Shown here in pieces: positions 16,337 to 24,463 of a stretch of 64,000 nucleotides of DNA (position 1 is its first letter; each line of letters starts with the position of its first letter). The notes beneath the pieces are model-generated. The model did no database searches, had not been told where the DNA came from, and saw only the letters and a program-made list of their open reading frames with translations. The DNA is from Longibaculum muris (GTDB lineage Bacteria > Bacillota_I > Bacilli_A > Erysipelotrichales > Coprobacillaceae), in assembly GCF_004343035.1 (NCBI RefSeq), contig NZ_SMCQ01000014.1:1-64000 (forward strand), given 5' to 3'. The position numbers were made by a program, and so were the translations under genes.

Positions 16337-16719
16337 TACTTATCTAAACCTTCAAAAACTCTTTGATCAATATCATATGCCTTTTTAAGAAAATAAAGGC
16401 CTCTTTTATGATCTCCAATTTCTTCATAACATATTCCTATATTCATTAAAATATAAGGGTTGAATTGTTGGTCATCCAAATATGAATTTATAAAAGCTTC
16501 TAATGCATGATGATAGTCGTTTAATAACTGATATGCTTCTCCAATTCCTGTATAAGCATAACTTGAACAAGACCAAATTCCTTCTGGTAACACAGCTAAG
16601 GCTTTTTGATATTCTTCAATAGCTTCATTTGCCTGATGCTGTTCTAAAAACAAATCAGCTTTTTGACATAAATCCTGGTATTGTTTTAATATTTCCTCTG
16701 ATAAAATAGCTCCCATCAT
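16321..16719 (-). CDS. Tetratricopeptide repeat protein
   Basis: A 132-residue soluble protein made almost wholly of TPR units: about 18-45 (ADLFLEQHQANEAIEEYQKA), 55-85 (AYTGIGEAYQLLNDYHHALE) and 90-120 (ILMNIGICYEEIGDHKRGLYFL). TPRs mediate protein-protein contact. The gene starts 2 nt after the NRAMP stop codon, with GGGGTAAT upstream, so it is the last gene of a deformylase-NRAMP-TPR operon. Its partner is unknown. Confidence 0.85.
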   Translation of the reverse strand: MMGAILSEEILKQYQDLCQKADLFLEQHQANEAIEEYQKALAVLPEGIWSCSSYAYTGIGEAYQLLNDYHHALEAFINSYLDDQQFNPYILMNIGICYEEIGDHKRGLYFLKKAYDIDQRVFEGLDKYKNML

Positions 16720-16721
16720 AA

Positions 16722-17924
16722 TTACCCCATCATACTCATAATATTTCTAATACAAATTAAAATAGTCACTCCTAAAACAATAAATCCCATTATATTATTA
16801 AGTTTACCATTTTTGTATTCTTCTAATTTTTCATCATTCATACAAATCATTAAGAAAATAGCCATAATTGGTAAAATAATTGCATTAGCTCCTTGCGCTA
16901 TCAAGATTAATTGAGTTGGTGAAGAATGATTGAAAGCAAGAAAAATCATTCCACTCACAATAACAATCAACCATATGATTTGAAATTTCTTTGTTTTCAT
17001 ATCTTGAGAAATCCCTAAGATTCCACTAGTAGCATAGGCAGTTGCAAGTGGCGCCGTTATTGTTGAAGTGAGCCCTGCAGCAAACAAACCAATACTTACT
17101 AAAACTGTCGCTCCATTTCCTAAAACCGGTTGTAATGCCATCGCTAAATCTCCACCACTTTGAATTTGTAACCCACCACAATTCGTTGCTGCTACAATCA
17201 CAATACACATTGAAACAATTCCACCTAAACCAATTGATAAAACTGTATCTATTCTTGCATCTTTAATATCTTCCTTATTTTTCCAACGTTGAGCAGCGCT
17301 TGATGAATGTAAAAATAAGTTATATGGAACCACTGTTGTTCCAATCAAACCAACAACACTCATCCAATCAACTTGATAAAAACTAGGTATAAATCCTTTC
17401 ATAACAGCAATTAAATCTGGCTTTGATAAAATCATCGTCACAATAAAAGCAAATGCCATAATAAATACCAATGCCGTCATAAACTTCTCAATATATTTAT
17501 AACTTCCACTATAAAGCAAAACAATCGCAACAAGTCCCATCACCAAAGCAATTGTTCTTAGAGGAACGTGAGGTAATAATGTTGATAACCCCATTGCTCC
17601 ACCAGTTAAATTCCCTGTTTCATAAGCAATATTACCAACAAATATCGCCAATACAACAATAAGCATAATAACTATTTTTAAAATCGGATGATCAATTCTT
17701 TCCCTAATATTCTCACCCAATCCTTTACCAGTCACAATTCCTAATCTGGCCGCCATTTCCTGAAACATAATCGTTGCTATGGTAGAAAACAAAATAACCC
17801 ATAAAAGAGTGTAGCCATAGCTAGCTCCCGAGCTTGAACAAACAGTAATTGTTCCTGGTCCAATAAAGGCCGCAGCGACTAATGCCCCTGGTCCAATATT
17901 TTTTAATCTATTGATGAACTTCAT
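16722..17924 (-). CDS. NRAMP-family divalent metal transporter with atypical metal site
   Basis: A 400-residue membrane protein of 11 predicted helices. In canonical NRAMP transporters TM1 carries DPGN and TM6 carries MPH, whose Asp, Asn and Met side chains bind Mn or Fe. Here TM1 reads GPGT (22-25) and TM6 reads VVPYN (198-202), so the Asp, Asn, Met and His positions are all changed. The overall fold pattern (IGTTVVPYNLFLHSS) is clear. It belongs to a divergent NRAMP branch whose ion may not be Mn; Mg or Al transport is known for other divergent members. It lies between a deformylase-like and a TPR gene. Confidence 0.85.
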   Translation of the reverse strand: MKFINRLKNIGPGALVAAAFIGPGTITVCSSSGASYGYTLLWVILFSTIATIMFQEMAARLGIVTGKGLGENIRERIDHPILKIVIMLIVVLAIFVGNIAYETGNLTGGAMGLSTLLPHVPLRTIALVMGLVAIVLLYSGSYKYIEKFMTALVFIMAFAFIVTMILSKPDLIAVMKGFIPSFYQVDWMSVVGLIGTTVVPYNLFLHSSSAAQRWKNKEDIKDARIDTVLSIGLGGIVSMCIVIVAATNCGGLQIQSGGDLAMALQPVLGNGATVLVSIGLFAAGLTSTITAPLATAYATSGILGISQDMKTKKFQIIWLIVIVSGMIFLAFNHSSPTQLILIAQGANAIILPIMAIFLMICMNDEKLEEYKNGKLNNIMGFIVLGVTILICIRNIMSMMG

Positions 17925-17941
17925 TTACATCTTCCTTTTCT

Positions 17942-18355
17942 TTAAATCAAGATCCCCTCACAATGGTCAATTTCATGTTGTACAATTTGAGCAGCAAAAT
18001 CTTGAAATGTTTTAATTTTTATTTTCCAATTTTCATCACGATATTCAACTTTTACTTTTTCATATCTTTTAACTTTCTTTACTCCTTCATGACTTAAACA
18101 ACCTTCTTCTGTTTCATAATAACGTCCAGCTGTTTTTAAAATACGTGGATTCATCATAATTATATAATGATTGTGATCATTAATCACAACAATTCTTTTT
18201 AACTCACCAATCATATTTGCCGCAATCCCCACACAATTTTCTTCATGAGCTTTAATTGTATCTAATAAATCTAAAGCGATTGGTAAATCTTCTAATGTTG
18301 CTTCTTTTGATTTTTGTCCTAATATAAATTGATCTTTAACAATTTCTTTAATCAT
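17942..18355 (-). CDS. Peptide-deformylase-like protein (divergent paralogue)
   Basis: A 137-residue protein from the ATG at 18355 (AAGGAGATG upstream). Motif II (EEGCLS) and motif III (QHEIDHCEG) supply the metal-binding Cys and His pair and the catalytic Glu. Motif I, normally GxGLAAPQ, reads VGIAANMIG, so the Gln that stabilises the transition state is replaced by Met. The protein is shorter than housekeeping Def (about 165-190 residues). Such short deformylase paralogues recur in Firmicutes; whether this one removes formyl groups from nascent proteins is uncertain. It heads the NRAMP operon. Confidence 0.8.
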   Translation of the reverse strand: MIKEIVKDQFILGQKSKEATLEDLPIALDLLDTIKAHEENCVGIAANMIGELKRIVVINDHNHYIIMMNPRILKTAGRYYETEEGCLSHEGVKKVKRYEKVKVEYRDENWKIKIKTFQDFAAQIVQHEIDHCEGILI

Positions 18356-18430
18356 ATACACATCTCCTTGAATAATCTCATTATATAATGTGTACTAAAA
18401 TGTCGCAAGTGACTTTAGATTTAAAAAGAA

Positions 18431-18456
18431 AAAAGAACGATTCATCTCGTTCTTTT
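18431..18456 (-). terminator. Terminator after the DUF2262 gene
   Basis: AAAAGAACGA pairs with TCGTTCTTTT around a 6-nt loop, symmetrical with T residues in both directions. Confidence 0.75.
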
Positions 18457-18461
18457 AATCA

Positions 18462-19319
18462 TTACCCTATTATATTCGCATCATCCAATCCTTTATCAAT
18501 ATTTCCACTTACAACAATATCATGTCCACCTATCATACCATCATCATTAAAGAAAAATTCAAAATCACCTTCTGTCATAACACTAATATTATCAAGTCTC
18601 ATCCGTTTATTAAATTCTTCTACAGACAGCTCTACTTTAATATCTTCACTCCAATCATTAGCTATATCAGTAAGATATTCAGCTGCATATAAACGAATCT
18701 TTTCTTCCCATTCTTGGCTATGATTTAATAATTTTTGTAATGTATCAATGGCTTCATCAGCAGTTATAGCTTCATCATCATCAGCATCAAGATGTAAACT
18801 GCATTCTTTTCCATTCCAAATCATACTTCCTGAAAATAAACCTAAAGCTTTATCCAATAATAAATCATGACATCCATCAGGTCGAATAATGACTTCTTTT
18901 TGATACTCTTTCAATATTTCTTCTAACTCTAGATGATGACAATCTCTTTCTAATACTTCATCAAGCATAAAATATTCACCATATTCAAATAAAGTTTCTG
19001 AATATTTATTGACATATGGTAATGATTTTCTTATCTTTACTCGATAAATTGTTTGAGGTTTTAAATTTAACCCATAATCTTCTAATCGACGTTCTTCTTC
19101 AGAAGATAACCATGACATGGTTTTCTTCCCTTTAAAAAGCTCCCCTGTTTCAATATCAACATATGCCAATATTGACATATTAACAGTCCATAAAACATCA
19201 TCACCTAAACGTGTAGCTCCTGACTCATTTTCGGTTAAGATATAAACTTCTTCAGCATGTTTATCATATTTTGTTTTAAAGCGTTCTTTTTGAATAAATA
19301 AATCACTATGTAATTCCAT
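18462..19319 (-). CDS. DUF2262 domain-containing protein
   Basis: A 285-residue soluble acidic protein. The C-terminal 110 residues (ITADEAIDTLQKLL, LTDIANDWSEDIKVELS, GDFEFFFNDDGMIGGHDIVV) match the DUF2262 pattern of 'A.DWL......EF...L.......G...F.F.DG.LF.GH.I.V'. The N-terminal half carries repeated references to size and envelope-like strands but no known motif. The start is the ATG at 19319 with GAAGGAGAAC upstream; an earlier ATG would add an unrelated leader. No function is established for the family; it is often found in interbacterial-immunity-like settings, which is only a weak hint. Confidence 0.75.
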   Translation of the reverse strand: MELHSDLFIQKERFKTKYDKHAEEVYILTENESGATRLGDDVLWTVNMSILAYVDIETGELFKGKKTMSWLSSEEERRLEDYGLNLKPQTIYRVKIRKSLPYVNKYSETLFEYGEYFMLDEVLERDCHHLELEEILKEYQKEVIIRPDGCHDLLLDKALGLFSGSMIWNGKECSLHLDADDDEAITADEAIDTLQKLLNHSQEWEEKIRLYAAEYLTDIANDWSEDIKVELSVEEFNKRMRLDNISVMTEGDFEFFFNDDGMIGGHDIVVSGNIDKGLDDANIIG

Positions 19320-19578
19320 ATAGTTCTCCTTCTCACTAATTTTAATGGGATTTTTCTCTATTGATTTATAAATCAATTATTTTAAGAATTTGAATCTTGT
19401 CCCTCCTTTTATTCTCACAGCTAGATAAATCCATATTCAATGATTGCTACACTCATCACAACATTGCTTTTTTCTTATTTATCTATTTATTTATTATATA
19501 TAATTTTTTTTATTTAAAATGAATTTTTTCTATTTTTTCATATATATGTAAGAAATTAGCTCTTTTTTATCAATAATT
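19320..19578. other. Intergenic AT-rich region without a recognised gene
   Basis: Part of a 311-nt gap between the DUF2262 gene and the XRE regulator. I see long T-rich tracts and no open frame with a ribosome site, no RNA gene and no clear promoter beyond the RBS GGAG at 19323-19330 belonging to the DUF2262 gene. The remainder of the gap holds the terminator at 19580-19618. Confidence 0.6.
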
Positions 19579-19579
19579 T

Positions 19580-19618
19580 AAAAACTATTAAAGATATCAT
19601 CCCTTTAATAGTCTTTTT
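19580..19618 (-). terminator. Terminator after the XRE regulator gene
   Basis: ACTATTAAAG pairs perfectly with CTTTAATAGT across a 9-nt loop and is followed by a T-run on both strands. Confidence 0.75.
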
Positions 19619-19630
19619 GATGTCATATTA

Positions 19631-19945
19631 TTATTTTTTATTTTCTTCTAACATTGATTTAATTAAGGTTTTAATAAGTCTTTGATCACGAATAGATAAT
19701 TGAGCAATTTCTTGGTTAAGTTCACTGAATTGTTTATCATCATAACAATACTGATTAGTTCTACACATAAGATAGTCAATAGTTACATGAAAATAATCTG
19801 ATAATGCGACTGCTATATCCATAGGAACTTCTTTTAAATGATTTTCCCACTGACTTATAGATTGTTGACTTGCATTAATTTTTTCAGCGAGTTGAGTTTG
19901 ACTTAATCCTTCTCTTTCTCTTAATTCTTTTATTCTATTATTCAT
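19631..19945 (-). CDS. XRE-family helix-turn-helix regulator
   Basis: A 104-residue protein. Residues 3-60 form a Cro/C1-type DNA-binding domain (LREREGLSQTQLAEKINAS, then QQSISQWEN), followed by a short helical tail. The Cys-containing MCRTNQYC segment links to a C-terminal helix that may dimerise. The start is the ATG at 19945 with ATAGGAGAAAG upstream; a longer frame from 20008 adds a hydrophobic leader with no ribosome site of its own. It stands alone and its targets are unknown. Confidence 0.85.
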   Translation of the reverse strand: MNNRIKELREREGLSQTQLAEKINASQQSISQWENHLKEVPMDIAVALSDYFHVTIDYLMCRTNQYCYDDKQFSELNQEIAQLSIRDQRLIKTLIKSMLEENKK

Positions 19946-20059
19946 TTTCTTTCTCCTATCACTTCTTCTTTTCATTTTAAATGAAAGCAAGGAGAACATG
20001 TACATCAATACAATGTATCATATACAAGTATTTGTTGTACTCTATAATAATGAATAAAA

Positions 20060-20728
20060 TTATTTATTTAGAACTTTTACAAATTTTTTAGTAATATCTT
20101 GAGGTCTTGTAATAGCGCCTCCGACCACTGCACTATGAACACCTAAATCAAAAACTTTTTTTAAATCTTCTGGAGTATTGATCTTACCTTCGGCAATAAT
20201 TGGAACTTTGCAGTCTTTAACTAGTTTTTCAATTAGTTCATAATGTGGTCCATCTAACAATTTTGAATAACTTGTATAACCACAAAGAGTTGTTGAAACA
20301 CAATCAAAACCTATTGATTGAGCATGCATACATTCTTCATAAGTTGAACAATCAGCCATAGCTAAACGATTATGAGCATGAATATATTGAACTAAATCTT
20401 CTAACTTTTCATTGTTAGGTCTTTTTCTATTGGTTGCATCTATAGCAATCATTTGACATTTTGTTGTAAGTAATTCGTCAATTTCTTTTTTTGTTGGTGT
20501 GATATAGATTTCACTATCCGGATATGTTCTTTTGACAATACCAATCACTGGTAAATCAACAACTTTCATGATTTCATCAATATCTTCTTTAGACTGTGCT
20601 CTAATTCCCGCAGCCCCACCCATTTGTGCCGCTAATGCCATTCTTCCCATAATAAATGAACTATGTAATGGTTCATCATCTAACGCTTGACATGATACAA
20701 CTAATTTTCCTTTAATTTGCTCTAACAT
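20060..20728 (-). CDS. nanE: N-acetylmannosamine-6-phosphate 2-epimerase
   Basis: A 222-residue TIM-barrel enzyme converting ManNAc-6-P to GlcNAc-6-P in sialic acid and ManNAc catabolism. The N-terminus (LVVSCQALDDEPLHSS) and IMGRMALAAQMGGAAGIRA are diagnostic of NanE. The catalytic Lys is in VIGIVKRTYPDSE, and IIAEGKINTPED plus AVVGGAITRP form the phosphate site. Its start overlaps the ROK kinase gene by 7 nt, and GGAGG lies upstream. The aldolase, transporter and deacetylase of a full sialate pathway are not in this window. Confidence 0.93.
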   Translation of the reverse strand: MLEQIKGKLVVSCQALDDEPLHSSFIMGRMALAAQMGGAAGIRAQSKEDIDEIMKVVDLPVIGIVKRTYPDSEIYITPTKKEIDELLTTKCQMIAIDATNRKRPNNEKLEDLVQYIHAHNRLAMADCSTYEECMHAQSIGFDCVSTTLCGYTSYSKLLDGPHYELIEKLVKDCKVPIIAEGKINTPEDLKKVFDLGVHSAVVGGAITRPQDITKKFVKVLNK

Positions 20729-21609
20729 AATAACCTCCTATTTTTATAACCAAAATATGCCCCTATCATTCCTGCATCATTTTTATAATATGCAAACTTT
20801 AATTTAAGATTTTGATAAACATATGGAATCAATAGTTCTTTAAGATAATGATCAATCATAGGATAAAGATAATCTTTTTCTTCCATCAATCCACCACCTA
20901 AAACAATTGTATCTGGATTTGTTATATAACAAATATTTGCGATACCTTTTGCTAAAGCTAAGCACATTTCATCAATAGCTTGTTGACAAATAATATCATT
21001 TTGTTGACTTAAAGCGATAATGCGTCGTCCATCATAATGAGTTCCATCGTTTTTTAATGCTGTGACTTTTCTCACTAAGGCACTCGTAGAAGCAATATCT
21101 TCAAAACACTGTCCATCAACATTCATATATCCAACTTCCATCGCAAAGAAAGATGTCCCATTATAAAGCTGATGGTCAATAATAAGACTTCCCCCAATTC
21201 CCGTACCTACAGTTAAACAAACCATGATTTGACTATCTTGACCACTTCCACCACATTTTTCTGCATACCCAGCACAATTGACATCATTTTCCACATAACA
21301 ATCAATATGAAATTCACTTTCAAATAATTCTTTAATCTTGGTTCCTGTATATTCAGGAATTGTTTTTGAAGCATGAACGATTATTCCATTTTGACTATCA
21401 ACAACTCCTGCTGTTGAGATACAAATTGCTTGTAATGAATAATCTTTTATATAATTTCTAACAATATTTTTAACCTTATTCATAATATGGCTAGCACCTT
21501 TTTGCGCTTGGGTATCTATAACTTGTTTATCCAGCCATTTCATTTCTTCATCAATCAAACCATATTTTATTGATGTTCCACCAATATCCACTAAGACATA
21601 TGTTTTCAT
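20722..21609 (-). CDS. ROK family sugar kinase (probable ManNAc kinase)
   Basis: A 295-residue kinase. DIGGTSIKYGLID (8-20) is the ATP phosphate loop, CLTVGTGIGGSLI the ROK signature, and NDVNCAGYAE carries the catalytic Asp region. The zinc-binding CxCGxxGCxE motif is lacking; instead the site reads EVGYMNVDG, as in other NanK/glucokinase-like Firmicute proteins. The direct overlap with nanE makes ManNAc the likely substrate, but glucose or another hexose cannot be excluded. It follows the Imm-5-like gene by one base. Confidence 0.85.
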   Translation of the reverse strand: MKTYVLVDIGGTSIKYGLIDEEMKWLDKQVIDTQAQKGASHIMNKVKNIVRNYIKDYSLQAICISTAGVVDSQNGIIVHASKTIPEYTGTKIKELFESEFHIDCYVENDVNCAGYAEKCGGSGQDSQIMVCLTVGTGIGGSLIIDHQLYNGTSFFAMEVGYMNVDGQCFEDIASTSALVRKVTALKNDGTHYDGRRIIALSQQNDIICQQAIDEMCLALAKGIANICYITNPDTIVLGGGLMEEKDYLYPMIDHYLKELLIPYVYQNLKLKFAYYKNDAGMIGAYFGYKNRRLLC

Positions 21610-21610
21610 A

Positions 21611-22129
21611 TTAACAATTCCAATTTATTTTCACAGGATGTTCTTCTTTAACAGCAACATCTTTTAAAGAAACATAAGCTCGATGTAATTCTGTGTAAGC
21701 TAATTGATCATATTCTTCTTTTGTTTGAGATAATCCTGCTTCATGATAAGCTATCGCTGCAGCCCCATAGAATAAAAATCCTAATGCATTGGTTGGTGTT
21801 TGTACAGTTGCACATGCTGTTGCAATGGCTTTAGATAATGCTTCTAAGATAGGGTCTGTTAATGTTTTAGCATCTGCTCTAGCAGCTTTTAATAATGGTT
21901 TGAGGTCTTTTAATTGACGTTGCTGATTGAGATATTCTTCACATTCATCAATCACATTTTCTAGACAAGATTCTTTTACACTTTCTAGATATAGTGGCAG
22001 ATAATTTTCTTTTGCATAATGAATAGCCCAATTTGCGAGTGTATGATGACTTTGAGTTTCTATCAAATGCATTAAATCTTGGCATATATCCCAATGAATA
22101 TCACCTAACATTTTTCTTAATTTTGCCAT
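21611..22129 (-). CDS. Imm-5-like putative immunity protein
   Basis: A 172-residue helical protein from the ATG at 22129 (GGGAGGAATTT upstream). It matches the 'putative immunity protein' family related to Imm-5: opening LRKMLGDIHWDICQDLMHLIE, then HTLANWAIHYAKENYLPLYLE, a middle AIATACATVQTPTNALGFLFYG segment, and the conserved ending KINWNC. The family was named from polymorphic-toxin genomics and its function is mostly unproven. Here no toxin gene is adjacent; instead it lies between an MBL hydrolase and a ROK-NanE pair, so a metabolic role is equally possible. Confidence 0.7.
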   Translation of the reverse strand: MAKLRKMLGDIHWDICQDLMHLIETQSHHTLANWAIHYAKENYLPLYLESVKESCLENVIDECEEYLNQQRQLKDLKPLLKAARADAKTLTDPILEALSKAIATACATVQTPTNALGFLFYGAAAIAYHEAGLSQTKEEYDQLAYTELHRAYVSLKDVAVKEEHPVKINWNC

Positions 22130-22173
22130 AAATTCCTCCCTATATTGCTGAAAACGTACGATGATTCGTACGT

Positions 22174-23406
22174 TTATAATTCTTTGGCAGCACAAATGAA
22201 GTAATGTCTCGCATTTGCAGAAGTCATTTGTTTTGCCCGGTTAAGTAAACATTCTTTTTTCAGATCTTTATAATCATCAACTAATTCTAATAATTGTAAG
22301 GCTAATTGATATTCTTCTTTTTGCATTAAATTCTTTACTTTTTCAATAAGTTTATCTTCACCAATTAATTCTAATAAAGTTTTATTATAAACATTTAAAC
22401 TTACTGGCATTAATTGATTAACATTTCCATCAAACCAACCAACATATCCATTATAAATACTCTTAACACTCCATTCGACTGTTCCATAATATTCTTCTAA
22501 ATATTCTAAAGATTGATACTTATCCTCTAGATGAACAGCTTGTACAGTTTCATCAAGTGTCATTCCTTGTCGCATACAGTCTAATGTTTGAAATAAAATT
22601 GATTCAATTGCATCTTTATAGTTTCCAATAACTTTTTTAATTTTTGCTTGAGTTTGTAAAAGAGGTCCATGTCCTGGTAGGAAATATTCAGTGTCATAAG
22701 TTAACATACGCTTTAGTGTTTCAATCCATACTGTCACATCACGATAAGGTGTTCCTCTAATGGCATATAGATTTGGGAAACATCCCACATAATTATCACC
22801 GACACACATTACTTTATCATCAGGAAGATAGACAAATAATTCATCGTCACATTCCCCTGGAGCTCTTACTAACTCTAAATGAATTCCATCAATATCTCTT
22901 TCAATTTTATCTTCATGATATAATGTTGTTGGTTTTAAAAATTGATATGTCCCTTCATTGACTGCACGTCCTTCTCTAATTCCAATTCCTTGACTAATTG
23001 CTTCTTCATCACTTAAAGGTATTCCAAATTGCTTTTCTCCTCTTTCATTTAAAAAAGGCGCAATTCTATCAAAGTATTTTGGTGGCATTTTCATACTATC
23101 AAAAGCAATAATTTCTTCTACTGTATCTTTAAAAGTCGCAGCACCACCTCTATGATCAGGATGTCCATGAGTAAAAATAATTGTTTTAACTGGTTTATCA
23201 GTTATTTTCTTTAAATCTTCTAATAAGATTTTTGAACGAACATCACTATCTAAAGTATCAACTAATATAACAGAATGATGAGCTATGATAGCAATTGCAT
23301 TACTATGACCATAACCAATAAAAAAATAAATATGATCATTAACTTTTACAATATCTTTTGCATAACTTTTAAGTGTAAATGATTTTAATTTTTCTTCATT
23401 TAACAT
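22174..23406 (-). CDS. MBL-fold hydrolase with alkylsulfatase-type dimerisation domain
   Basis: A 410-residue protein. The beta-lactamase-fold domain (1-250) has THGHPDH at 79-85 for metal binding and later GHGPLL. The following region (EEYYGTVEWSVKSIYNGYVG, WFDGNVNQL) matches the alkyl-sulfatase dimerisation domain. Family members include SdsA1/BDS1-type alkyl sulfatases and unrelated hydrolases. No signal peptide is seen, so a cytoplasmic location is likely. The gene begins a four-gene unit with Imm-5-like, ROK and NanE genes and is divergent from a LysR regulator. GGAGG lies upstream of the ATG. Confidence 0.83.
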   Translation of the reverse strand: MLNEEKLKSFTLKSYAKDIVKVNDHIYFFIGYGHSNAIAIIAHHSVILVDTLDSDVRSKILLEDLKKITDKPVKTIIFTHGHPDHRGGAATFKDTVEEIIAFDSMKMPPKYFDRIAPFLNERGEKQFGIPLSDEEAISQGIGIREGRAVNEGTYQFLKPTTLYHEDKIERDIDGIHLELVRAPGECDDELFVYLPDDKVMCVGDNYVGCFPNLYAIRGTPYRDVTVWIETLKRMLTYDTEYFLPGHGPLLQTQAKIKKVIGNYKDAIESILFQTLDCMRQGMTLDETVQAVHLEDKYQSLEYLEEYYGTVEWSVKSIYNGYVGWFDGNVNQLMPVSLNVYNKTLLELIGEDKLIEKVKNLMQKEEYQLALQLLELVDDYKDLKKECLLNRAKQMTSANARHYFICAAKEL

Positions 23407-23563
23407 TTTTTATCCTCCTTAAAATCTTTCTATCTTTATTGTACTCGTTTTCTTTAGGAAAAAATAGTCATATACTGAATAAATTTATTTGTAAGATGAG
23501 TTTTTCTTTTATACTTGTAAGGCATAACAATTAAAAATATAATAATGATAGAGGTGACGATAA

Positions 23564-24439
23564 ATGGAGATAAGAACTTTGCAATATTTTTTAGCAATTG
23601 CCCGTGAAGAAAATATTTCTGCCGCAGCAGATTTTTTACATATTACTCAACCAACTTTATCAAGACAAATGAAAGATTTAGAAGATGAACTTGGTAAACA
23701 ATTATTTATCAGAGGAAAACGTCGTATTAGCTTAACTGAAGCAGGAATATTATTAAGGAAGCGTGCTGAAGAAATTACGAGTCTTGTAGAAAGAACTGAA
23801 TCAGAGATTATGGCAAGTGAGGAATTGTTAACGGGTGATATTTATATTGGGTGTAGTGAAAGTGATGGAATGAGATTGATAGCTAAGGCTATTGATAAGA
23901 TGGCATTAATGTACCCACATGTGAAGTTTCATTTGTATAGTGGGAATGCTGATGAAATGTATCATAAAATTGAAGATGGAATTTTAGATTTTGCGATTGT
24001 GATTGAACCTGTTGAATTGAAGAAATATGATTATTTGAAGTTACCTTATATGAATACTTGGGGAATCTTGATGTCTAATCATAGTATTTTAGCGAATAAT
24101 GAAATTATTACTCCTAATGATTTACGTGATAAGCCTTTACTTTGTTCTAATCAAACTATGGTAAAAAATGAACTGGCTGGATGGATTGGTGGTAATCAAA
24201 GAAAATTAAATATTGTTGGGACCTATAATTTATTATATAATGCATCATTACTTGTAGAAGAAGGACATTTTTATGCCTTATGTCTTAAAGATATTATAAA
24301 TATAGAGGGAAAAGATTTATGTTTTAAACCCTTGTCTCCTCAATTAGAAGCAGGAATGTTGGTTATTTGGAAAAAATATCAGCCATTTGCTAGACCAGCA
24401 GAAGTTTTCTTAGAAATCCTAAAAAAAGAATTTAACTAA
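23564..24439 (+). CDS. LysR-family transcriptional regulator
   Basis: A 291-residue regulator. Residues 1-60 are the winged helix-turn-helix (MEIRTLQYFLAIAREEN, then FLHITQPTLSRQMKDLE). The C-terminal periplasmic-binding-like effector domain covers about 90-290. AGAGGTGACG lies before the ATG. It is divergent from the MBL/Imm-5/ROK/NanE operon with 157 nt between, the classical LysR geometry, so it likely controls that operon in response to an unknown ligand. Confidence 0.92.
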   Translation: MEIRTLQYFLAIAREENISAAADFLHITQPTLSRQMKDLEDELGKQLFIRGKRRISLTEAGILLRKRAEEITSLVERTESEIMASEELLTGDIYIGCSESDGMRLIAKAIDKMALMYPHVKFHLYSGNADEMYHKIEDGILDFAIVIEPVELKKYDYLKLPYMNTWGILMSNHSILANNEIITPNDLRDKPLLCSNQTMVKNELAGWIGGNQRKLNIVGTYNLLYNASLLVEEGHFYALCLKDIINIEGKDLCFKPLSPQLEAGMLVIWKKYQPFARPAEVFLEILKKEFN

Positions 24440-24463
24440 AAAAGTGGCAAATGCCACTTTTTA
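24438..24463. terminator. Bidirectional terminator
   Basis: AAAGTGGCA pairs perfectly with TGCCACTTT around a 2-nt centre, flanked by A and T runs; it ends the LysR gene and, in the other direction, the lipoprotein gene. Confidence 0.85.

Noticed and set aside
19320-19630. Search for an RNA element in the 311-nt gap
   Set aside because: Only a simple terminator was found; the rest is AT-rich with no conserved riboswitch or T-box block visible.
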